11,014 nucleotides of DNA from Clostridiaceae bacterium. Lineage in GTDB: Bacteria; Bacillota; Clostridia; Saccharofermentanales; UBA5734. The notes beneath the pieces are model-generated. The model was not told where the DNA came from and searched no databases. It saw only the letters and a program-made list of their open reading frames with translations. The stretch covers positions 1 through 11,014 of the forward strand of contig JAAYKS010000305.1 in NCBI GenBank assembly GCA_012522285.1. The letters run 5' to 3'. Below, in pieces: positions 1 to 5,966 of this stretch (positions within the stretch are counted from its first letter, which is position 1; every line of letters starts with the position of its first letter). A program made the translations under genes and the position numbers.

Positions 1-350
1 ATGATCGTGATGACCTCCCAGGTCTGCAGTGCCATCAGCACCATCAAAGCGCCCAGGATGAGATACCACCACCGTCCGGTGCCCTGCATCAACCGCCCCA
101 TCAGGGAGGCCGCGGTGCCGAGCGCGGTCAGCGTGACCGCCATGCCGGTCGCAAAGGCGAGCGAAAACCGGAACGCGCGTTTGGGATCCTGTCCCGCGGT
201 CCCGCCCACATAGCCGATCACCAGCGGGACGGTCGACAGCGAGCAGGGGGTGAAGGCGGTCAGCAATCCGGCTAGCAAAGCAAAGAGAGGCGCAGTCCAG
301 ACATTGGCCCGGATCGCGTCTCCGAGGGCCTGCATCCAAGTATCGATCAT
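1..350 (-). CDS. CcdA/DsbD-like cytochrome c biogenesis membrane protein (partial, N-terminal part)
   Basis: The first 116 codons of a membrane protein whose C-terminus lies beyond base 1. The ATG at 350 is preceded by GGAGG at 361-365 with a 10-base spacer. Residues 20-49 form a first membrane segment containing TPCSLSTVPLVIGYVGG, the proline-cysteine motif (P35, C36) typical of the CcdA/DsbD transmembrane family; hydrophobic segments at about 62-85 and 95-116 follow. Members of this family carry electrons across the membrane through a cysteine pair, usually from cytoplasmic thioredoxin to outward-facing thioredoxin-like proteins used in cytochrome c maturation or disulfide repair. Only the first cysteine of the pair is visible. 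It follows the CoA-disulfide reductase gene by 71 bases on the same strand, which suggests a shared thiol-redox role (inference). It could equally be a CcdA relative of another exporter-like subgroup; the missing half would decide. Confidence 0.8.
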   Translation of the reverse strand, partial: MIDTWMQALGDAIRANVWTAPLFALLAGLLTAFTPCSLSTVPLVIGYVGGTAGQDPKRAFRFSLAFATGMAVTLTALGTAASLMGRLMQGTGRWWYLILGALMVLMALQTWEVITI

Positions 351-367
351 TGCGTGTGTTCCTCCGG

Positions 368-396
368 GCGCAAGTCTTGCGCGTCGGCGACGCGCA
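368..396 (-). promoter_or_regulatory. Two mutually exclusive hairpins before the CcdA-like gene
   Basis: On the minus strand the RNA can form TGCGCGTC-GCC-GACGCGCA (8 pairs, bases 378-396) or GCGCAA-GAC-TTGCGC (6 pairs, bases 368-382). Both helices use bases 378-382, so they cannot coexist. The second ends three bases before the GGAGG ribosome binding site at 361-365. No uridine tract follows, so this is not a plain terminator. It may modulate translation of the downstream gene or mark an RNA processing point, but this rests on base pairing alone. Confidence 0.4.
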
Positions 397-421
397 GGCG
401 TTTTGTAGACACTCTATCCGT

Positions 422-2161
422 CTAGCGCCCGTCTTTCTGTAACGCAGGTCGCACAGCTTCGTTCTCCACGATTCTCCGGGCTGCGTCCTTGCAGTTCAAT
501 TTTCCGGCCGCGACCCGGCAACTCTGGAACTGGCGGAACCCGCCGGACAGCGTATAGACCCGCTTGAATCCGTGGTTCAGGAGAATGTTCTGCACCGCGT
601 TGCCGGTCACTCCTTTGTTGCAGTAGGTCACGATCGGCTTGTTCCGGTCGAGCCCGGCCAGCGCCTCCCGCACCTGTTCCTGCGGCAGATTGATCGCCCC
701 CGGCACATGTCCTGCGTCATACTGCGCGGGTACGCGGGCATCCACCACGGTGTAGGTACCTTCTCCCGCCGCGGCCAGTTGATCTCCCCCCAGCAGTTCC
801 CGCCCGCGCGCGAGCGCGTTTTCCAGGATCATACCGGTATAGTGGACCGGATCCTTGGTTGTCGAGAACGGCGGTGCGTACGCCAGGTCCAGGTGGAACA
901 GGTCGGCAGCCTTGAGTCCGGCGGTCATCGCGGTCACAAGCACATCGATGCGTTTGTCCACCCCCTCGAATCCGACGATCTGCACCCCGAGGAGCGTGCC
1001 GTCCGCGCGGTCCGCGATCGTTTTGATCACCATCTCACGCCCGCCGAGATAGTCCGGCCGGTCCGGCTTGATGTTGTGGCTCACGACGACGTCCCGCCCG
1101 GTCGCGCGGGCTTCCCGTTCGTTGAGTCCGGTCGCGGCGACCGCGCGATCAAACACCAGGAAGATCCCGGTGCCCGCAACCCCCCGGTGGACCAGCGGCC
1201 CGCCGGTGATCACGTCCCCGCAGATCCGGCCGGTTTTGTTGGCGGTGGCCCCGAGCGGGCGGTAGAAACGCCGCCTGTCGACGATGGAAACGTTTTCCGC
1301 GCAGTCCCCGCAGGCATAGACGTCCGGCAGGTTGGTCCGCATGCTCTCGTCCACTTGTATCGCGCCGTTCGCGCCGAGAGCCACTCCCATCGCGCGCGCC
1401 AGGCCGGTTTCCGGACGGATGCCGACCGCCAGGATCACCAGGTCGCCCGGGAGCGTGGAGCCGTCCTCCAGCTCGACCTCCCTGGGTCGGATCGCGCTTG
1501 CGGACAGCCTGGTGCGCACGGTGACACCGTGTTGCTCCAGCGCCTCCAGCACATAGGGGGAGAGGTCGGGATCGACAAACGGACAGACGTGCGGGAGTTT
1601 TTCGACCAGTGAGACCGCAAGTCCCGCGTGGGCGAGGTTTTCGACCATCTCCAGGCCGATGAAGCCGCTCCCGATCACCACGGCGGACTCGGGATGCCGC
1701 TGTTCGAGAAACCCGCGGATGCCCAGCGCATGCGTCGGGTTGCGGAGCGGGAACACATGGTCCCCTTCCACGCCCGGGACCGGAAGAATCACGGGCATGG
1801 CGCCGGTCGCCAGCACCTGGGTGTCATATCGGTCGCCAAAGGTCTCTCCGGTCTCCAGGTTTTTGACCGTCAGGGTGTACGCTTCCGGGTCGACGGACAC
1901 CACCTCGTGCCGGATCCGGACGTCCACGTTGTACTTCTTTTTGAAATAGGCGGCATCCCGGGGCACGATCTCCTTGAAATCGGAGAGCAGACCTCCGATG
2001 TAGTAGGGCATCCCGCAACCGGAGTAAGAGATATGACGGTCGCGCTCATACAGCACGATCTCGGCTTCTTCGTCGTTGCGGCGGGCCTTGGCGGCCGCGG
2101 AGGTGCCGGCAGCGACGGCGCCGATGACGACGATGCGGCGGGGGCGGGCGTTGGCGTCCAT
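422..2161 (-). CDS. CoA-disulfide reductase with C-terminal rhodanese domain (CoADR-RHD type)
   Basis: A 579-residue flavoprotein. Enzymes of this class use NAD(P)H to reduce CoA disulfide or CoA persulfide/polysulfide through a single active cysteine. Residues 9-27 hold the FAD-binding site (VVIGAVAAGTS). Residues 45-52, SYSGCGMP, contain the redox Cys49. Residues 161-188 form the NAD(P)H-binding fold (VVIGSGFIGLE), and CGDCAE at 284-289 is the second FAD contact. LAYAPPFSTTKDP at 426-438 is the usual dimerisation-domain motif. The rhodanese domain runs from about 468 to 550, with catalytic Cys514 in the loop CNKGVTG, so both active centres look intact. Two further cysteines, 548 and 557, lie near the end. 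An in-frame start at 2269 exists but would run through the upstream terminator; the ATG at 2161 has AAAGGAGGG seven bases before it. Single-cysteine relatives include water-forming NADH oxidases, but the rhodanese fusion favours a persulfide or CoA-disulfide role. Confidence 0.9.
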   Translation of the reverse strand: MDANARPRRIVVIGAVAAGTSAAAKARRNDEEAEIVLYERDRHISYSGCGMPYYIGGLLSDFKEIVPRDAAYFKKKYNVDVRIRHEVVSVDPEAYTLTVKNLETGETFGDRYDTQVLATGAMPVILPVPGVEGDHVFPLRNPTHALGIRGFLEQRHPESAVVIGSGFIGLEMVENLAHAGLAVSLVEKLPHVCPFVDPDLSPYVLEALEQHGVTVRTRLSASAIRPREVELEDGSTLPGDLVILAVGIRPETGLARAMGVALGANGAIQVDESMRTNLPDVYACGDCAENVSIVDRRRFYRPLGATANKTGRICGDVITGGPLVHRGVAGTGIFLVFDRAVAATGLNEREARATGRDVVVSHNIKPDRPDYLGGREMVIKTIADRADGTLLGVQIVGFEGVDKRIDVLVTAMTAGLKAADLFHLDLAYAPPFSTTKDPVHYTGMILENALARGRELLGGDQLAAAGEGTYTVVDARVPAQYDAGHVPGAINLPQEQVREALAGLDRNKPIVTYCNKGVTGNAVQNILLNHGFKRVYTLSGGFRQFQSCRVAAGKLNCKDAARRIVENEAVRPALQKDGR

Positions 2162-2168
2162 ATAGATT

Positions 2169-2177
2169 CCCTCCTTT
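2169..2177 (-). promoter_or_regulatory. Ribosome binding site fixing the CoADR-RHD start
   Basis: AAAGGAGGG on the minus strand lies seven bases before the ATG at 2161. It settles the start against a 36-residue longer reading from 2269, whose extra residues do not resemble the family. Confidence 0.85.
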
Positions 2178-2198
2178 GGATGCGTCGTGTGTGATTCC

Positions 2199-2227
2199 AG
2201 TCTAGCGGAGCGGGCATCTCCCCGCAA
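2199..2227 (-). promoter_or_regulatory. Probable housekeeping-type promoter for the CoADR-RHD gene
   Basis: On the minus strand TTGCGG (2222-2227) and TAGACT (2199-2204) are separated by exactly 17 bases. The -10 box matches the consensus at four of six positions and the -35 box at three. It sits between the gyrA terminator and the ribosome binding site, the only place a promoter for this gene is expected, and predicts a leader of about 30 bases. Transcription was not measured. Confidence 0.5.
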
Positions 2228-2252
2228 CGCAGTCCGTTGGCGGGGGGATGTG

Positions 2253-2282
2253 AAAAGGCCGGGATCCACTAGATCCCGGCCT
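2253..2282 (-). terminator. Rho-independent terminator after gyrA
   Basis: A perfect 11-pair hairpin (AGGCCGGGATC at 2256-2266 against GATCCCGGCCT at 2272-2282, five-base loop) is followed on the minus strand by four T residues. It starts 35 bases after the gyrA stop codon and separates gyrA from the CoADR-RHD unit. The plus-strand side has no T tract, so it acts in one direction. Confidence 0.9.
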
Positions 2283-2317
2283 GTCCGTACGATGGAAGTG
2301 TCCCCGCTCGGAACACG

Positions 2318-5011
2318 CTAGATATCGTCATCCTCTGCGGATGCCGGCTGTCCGGCCTCCGTATCGTCCTCTTCGGGCGCGGCCTGTTCGGCCTCTCCTG
2401 CCTCGCCGTCCTCCGGCGAGGCTTCCGCGGCCCCTTCGGCTTCCGCCTCGGCCTGCTCGAACGATTGCATGTCCTCGGTGATCTCGTGTTCCACGACCGC
2501 GATGTCCACCACCTTGCCCACTCCGGTGCGCATGAGGGTCACGCCCTGGGTGATGCGCGCCAGCGTCGGAATCTCGAGTGCCCACATGCGGATGATCACG
2601 CCGGTGTCGCTGATGAGGATGATGTCGTTGTCGTCGTCGACCAGCCCGATCCCGACCAGCTGGCCGGTCTTTTCCACGGTGCGGTAGGTCTTGAGACCCT
2701 TGCCGCCGCGGTTCTGGACCCGGTAGTCGTCCATGTCGGTCCGCTTGCCAAAGCCGCGTTCCGAGACCACCAGCAGGTTCTTTCCTGCCTCGACCGGCGC
2801 CATGCCGATGACCTGGTCGTCGTCGCCCAGCAGAATCCCGCGGACCCCCTGGGTGTTGCGCCCGGTGTGGCGGACGTCCTCTTCGTGGAACCGGATCGAC
2901 ATGCCGGCCCGCGTGACCAGCACGATGTCATTGCTGCCGTCCGTCAGACGCACCCCGATCAGCTCGTCTTCGTCCCGGAGGCTGATCGCGATCAGCCCAC
3001 TCTTGTTGATGTTCGCGTACTCGGACAATAAGGTCTTTTTGACCGTACCGCACCGGGTCGACATCATCAGATACCCTTCTTGTCCGAAATCGCGCACCGG
3101 AATGATTGTGCGGACCTTCTCCTGGCCGTCGAGCTGGAGGAGGTTGACGATCGCCATGCCCTTGGCCTGGCGGCCCGCCACCGGGATCTGATAGCCTTTG
3201 AGCCGGAACACCCGGCCTCGGTTGGTGAAAAACAACAGCGTGGCGTGCGTGGAGGTTGTCAAGAGGCTCTCGACAAAATCTTCCTCGCGGGTCTGCATGC
3301 CGGTGATGCCGCGGCCCCCGCGGTGCTGCGCCTGATAGGTGTCGATCGGCAGGCGTCTGACGTAGCCGAAGTGGGTCATCGTGACGACGACGTCCTCTTC
3401 CTGAATCAGCGACTCGTCGTCGATGTCCTCGTCCACGCTTTCGTCGATCGCGGTACGGCGGGGCTCCGCATATCTGCGCTTCACAACCGAAAGCTCGTCC
3501 TTGATGATCTGGGCGAGCAGTCCCCAGTCGGACAGGATGGCCTGGAACCGCAGGATGCGCTCGCACAGTTCGTTGAATTCCGCCTGCAGTTTTTCGACCT
3601 CGAGTCCGGTCAGGCGACCCAGCCGCATGTCGACGATGTGTTCGGATTGCTTTTCGGAAAACCCATACAGCTCACACAGCCGGGAGCGCGCGGTGTCCTC
3701 GTTGTGCGAAGCGCGGATGGTCGCGATGACTTCGTCGATGATGTCGATCGCCTTGAGCAGGCCCTCGACCAGATGGCGACGGGCTTCCGCGCGCTCGAGA
3801 TCGAATCGGGTGCGGCGCAGTACGACGTCCTTCTGGTGCGCGATGTAATGGCGCAGCGCATCGGACAGTGTCACCATCCGGGGCTCGTACCGACCGCTTG
3901 CGTCGGGCACGAGCGCGAGCATATTGGCATTGAACGCGTCCTGGAGCGCGGTGTTTTTGTACAGTTGGTTGAGCACCACATTGGGGTTGGCGTCCCGCTT
4001 GAGCTCGATCACGATCCGCACGCGATCGCTGCGGTCGGATTCGTCGCGCAGGTCGGAGATGCCCTCGAGTCGTTTTTCTTTGACGAGGTCTGCAATGCGC
4101 TCGATCAGGCGCTGTTTGTTGACCATATAGGGCAAATCGCTCACCACGATGCGCTGGCGGGTGGCAGACATGGGTTCGATCGTGGCTTTGGCACGCACGA
4201 CGATACGCCCGCGCCCGGTCCGATAAGCCTGGCGGATGCCCGATGTGCCGAGAATCGTGCCACCGGTCGGAAAGTCCGGCCCTCTGACCACCGTCATCAG
4301 GTCGTCGTCGGTGGCGTCGGGGTTGTCGAGCATCAGGAAGACGCCATCGAGCACCTCCCCGAGATTGTGGGGCGGAATCTGGGTGGCCATGCCGACCGCG
4401 ATCCCGGTCGAACCGTTGACCAGCAGGTTGGGGAACCGCGAAGGCAGCACGACTGGTTCCAGCTCGTGCTCGTCAAAGTTGGGCCTAAAATCGACGGTGT
4501 CCTTGTTGATGTCCGCCATCATCTCCAGCGAGATGCGGGACAGCCGGGCCTCGGTATACCGGTAGGCCGCCGGCGGATCGCCGTCGATCGAGCCGAAGTT
4601 GCCGTGTCCGTCGACCAGCATGTGCCGCATCGAAAAGTCCTGGGCCAGACGGACCAGCGCGTCGTAGACCGACTGGTCGCCGTGCGGATGGAACCGGCCC
4701 AGCACATCGCCGACCGTGGTCGCGCATTTGCGGTAGGGTTTGTCCGGGGTGAACCCCTGCGAAAACATAGAGTAGAGAATGCGCCGGTGGACCGGCTTCA
4801 ATCCGTCGCGCACATCCGGGAGCGCGCGGTCGGTGATCACGCTCATCGCATAGTCGATGAACGATTTTTTCATCTCGGATTCCAGGTCTACGGGAATGAT
4901 GGTGGTTTGTTCCGAACGAAAAGCGAGGTCGATTTCCGCTTCCTTCGCCTTTTGCAGCGCCTGCTTGTCAGGGCGGCCGCGACCCTTATCCGGAAGCGTC
5001 GTGTCTGCCAT
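2318..5011 (-). CDS. gyrA: DNA gyrase subunit A
   Basis: An 897-residue subunit of the type II topoisomerase that introduces negative supercoils; it cuts and rejoins DNA as A2B2 with GyrB. The breakage-reunion domain spans roughly 35-530 with catalytic Tyr152 in RYTEARL. The C-terminal wrapping domain carries the gyrase-specific GyrA box QHRGGRG at 562-568, which argues for gyrase rather than ParC of topoisomerase IV. At the position of E. coli Ser83 there is Gln113 (HPHGDQSVYD); the Asp87 equivalent, Asp117, is kept. Compared with E. coli GyrA there are about 30 extra N-terminal residues, including a basic stretch with RGRP, and an acidic Glu/Asp/Ala tail from about 850 to 897. The ATG start has GGAGGAGGT directly before it, so the N-terminal extension is probably real. 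The gene has its own promoter and terminator and lies 76 bases after rsmG. Confidence 0.98.
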   Translation of the reverse strand: MADTTLPDKGRGRPDKQALQKAKEAEIDLAFRSEQTTIIPVDLESEMKKSFIDYAMSVITDRALPDVRDGLKPVHRRILYSMFSQGFTPDKPYRKCATTVGDVLGRFHPHGDQSVYDALVRLAQDFSMRHMLVDGHGNFGSIDGDPPAAYRYTEARLSRISLEMMADINKDTVDFRPNFDEHELEPVVLPSRFPNLLVNGSTGIAVGMATQIPPHNLGEVLDGVFLMLDNPDATDDDLMTVVRGPDFPTGGTILGTSGIRQAYRTGRGRIVVRAKATIEPMSATRQRIVVSDLPYMVNKQRLIERIADLVKEKRLEGISDLRDESDRSDRVRIVIELKRDANPNVVLNQLYKNTALQDAFNANMLALVPDASGRYEPRMVTLSDALRHYIAHQKDVVLRRTRFDLERAEARRHLVEGLLKAIDIIDEVIATIRASHNEDTARSRLCELYGFSEKQSEHIVDMRLGRLTGLEVEKLQAEFNELCERILRFQAILSDWGLLAQIIKDELSVVKRRYAEPRRTAIDESVDEDIDDESLIQEEDVVVTMTHFGYVRRLPIDTYQAQHRGGRGITGMQTREEDFVESLLTTSTHATLLFFTNRGRVFRLKGYQIPVAGRQAKGMAIVNLLQLDGQEKVRTIIPVRDFGQEGYLMMSTRCGTVKKTLLSEYANINKSGLIAISLRDEDELIGVRLTDGSNDIVLVTRAGMSIRFHEEDVRHTGRNTQGVRGILLGDDDQVIGMAPVEAGKNLLVVSERGFGKRTDMDDYRVQNRGGKGLKTYRTVEKTGQLVGIGLVDDDNDIILISDTGVIIRMWALEIPTLARITQGVTLMRTGVGKVVDIAVVEHEITEDMQSFEQAEAEAEGAAEASPEDGEAGEAEQAAPEEDDTEAGQPASAEDDDI

Positions 5012-5015
5012 GGGT

Positions 5016-5024
5016 ACCTCCTCC
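5016..5024 (-). promoter_or_regulatory. gyrA ribosome binding site
   Basis: GGAGGAGGT on the minus strand lies four bases before the ATG at 5011 and contains two overlapping GGAGG cores. Its strength supports this start and therefore the N-terminal extension of GyrA. Confidence 0.85.
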
Positions 5025-5049
5025 GGGCGTGTTTTTCCTTATCCAAAAC

Positions 5050-5058
5050 AGTATAACA
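5050..5058 (-). promoter_or_regulatory. Extended -10 promoter of gyrA
   Basis: The minus strand reads TGTTATACT: a near-consensus -10 box (TATACT, 5050-5055) preceded by the TGn extension that compensates for a poor -35 box. No good -35 hexamer is present 16-18 bases upstream; that region overlaps the T tract and stem of the rsmG terminator. The expected transcript begins about 30 bases before the gyrA start codon. Confidence 0.7.
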
Positions 5059-5070
5059 CAAAGACAAGCT

Positions 5071-5089
5071 AAAAAGGCCTCAAAGGCCT
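5071..5089 (-). terminator. Small Rho-independent terminator of rsmG
   Basis: AGGCCT-TTG-AGGCCT forms a perfect six-pair hairpin followed by a run of five T residues counting the last stem base, on the minus strand. Its first two bases are the last two of the rsmG TAG stop codon, so there is no spacer. The stem is short, and some read-through into gyrA is possible. Confidence 0.75.
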
Positions 5090-5966
5090 ACACAATGGGC
5101 GCTTTCTCCGGTTTTCCGGCCTGTCTCGGCCAGCCTTTGGGACAGGGGTTTTGCTTGCGCACAGGCACAAGTGTCCGCGACGCCGTTCCCCCCTCCGGAT
5201 CGGGCAGTTCCAGGGAGCGGAGTTGCTCCATCCGACCCCCCAGCAGGGAGACCGCCCGCGCAGCCGCCGCGGTTTCATCCGCGGGATCGGGTCCTTTCAT
5301 CGCGACGAACAATCCGCCGACACGAACATAGGGCAACCCGTATTCGAGCAGCACGTTGAGCGGGGCAACCGCCCGCGCGACCACAAAGTCAAACCGCTCG
5401 CGGAGCGGACCGTGCGCGGCGTCCTCCGCCCGGGCGTGCAGGGCTTCGATGTCCGCGAGACCCAGCGTATGGATGACCTCCTCCAGAAATCCGACCCGTT
5501 TGGCCAGCGCGTCCAGCAGCCGAATGCGGACCCGGGGCAGGGCGGGTGGGCTGTCCGTCCCGGCGGACACGGCGGTGGTGTCAGACGCGGGGGCGGGAAC
5601 GCCGCCACCTTCCTGCTTTGCAAGGGACAGCGCGTCGAGCGCGATCCGCAGCGGAATCCCAGGCAGTCCCGCGCCGCTGCCGACGTCGAGCACCGTAAAG
5701 GGCTCCGCACGGCCGGAATGCCTGGCGGCTTCCTCCAGCAACAGCGGGAGCACCGAAAGAGAATCCGCGAAATGCCGTACCGCGATTCCGCGGTCGTCGA
5801 GGATGGCGGTGAGGTTCATCCGGGCGCTGCCGTCGCGCAACAGGCGGGCGTAGGCGTCGAGTTGACTCACCGCATACGCGCCAAGCTCTACGCCACAGGT
5901 GGCACACCCCGCGCGCAGGGCCTCTTCCATCCGGACCGGATCATAGGGGGGCAGCGGTTTTTTCAT
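5088..5966 (-). CDS. rsmG: 16S rRNA (guanine-N7) methyltransferase RsmG
   Basis: A 292-residue S-adenosylmethionine-dependent enzyme that methylates N7 of G527 (E. coli numbering) in the 530 loop of 16S rRNA. Residues 50-70 hold the family block MNLTAI...VRHFADSL. The cofactor loop LDVGSGAGLPGIPL is at 93-106. ARAVAPL at 197-203 and the basic C-terminus with KAPI are also typical. The protein is longer than the usual 207-240 residues, mainly through an Ala/Pro/Gly-rich insertion at about 117-146, between the cofactor loop and LLDALAKRVGFL. An in-frame GTG at 5984 is possible, but the ATG at 5966 has AGGGAGGGG three bases before it and is preferred. Its first 26 bases overlap the end of mnmG, so translation is probably coupled. 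Loss of RsmG gives low-level streptomycin resistance in several bacteria. Confidence 0.95.
   Translation of the reverse strand: MKKPLPPYDPVRMEEALRAGCATCGVELGAYAVSQLDAYARLLRDGSARMNLTAILDDRGIAVRHFADSLSVLPLLLEEAARHSGRAEPFTVLDVGSGAGLPGIPLRIALDALSLAKQEGGGVPAPASDTTAVSAGTDSPPALPRVRIRLLDALAKRVGFLEEVIHTLGLADIEALHARAEDAAHGPLRERFDFVVARAVAPLNVLLEYGLPYVRVGGLFVAMKGPDPADETAAAARAVSLLGGRMEQLRSLELPDPEGGTASRTLVPVRKQNPCPKGWPRQAGKPEKAPIV

Noticed and set aside
1..213. A 70-codon plus-strand open frame at the left edge
   Set aside because: The minus strand here encodes the membrane segments and PC motif of a CcdA-like protein, so the plus-strand frame is its shadow.
2162..2269. A longer start for the CoA-disulfide reductase at 2269
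   Set aside because: The extra 36 residues would run through the gyrA terminator and the likely promoter, do not resemble the family, and the ATG at 2161 has an excellent ribosome binding site.
2318..5011. Reading the gyrA gene as parC (topoisomerase IV)
   Set aside because: The gyrase-specific GyrA box (QHRGGRG) is present at residues 562-568 and the C-terminal wrapping domain is full length, so gyrase A is the better call.
3080..5056. A 658-codon open frame on the plus strand opposite gyrA
   Set aside because: It lies wholly antisense to an unmistakable gyrA and shows no recognisable domain. Its composition (rich in Arg, His, Asp, Val, Gln) is typical of the reverse frame of a GC-rich gene. 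Long empty antisense frames are expected at this GC content.
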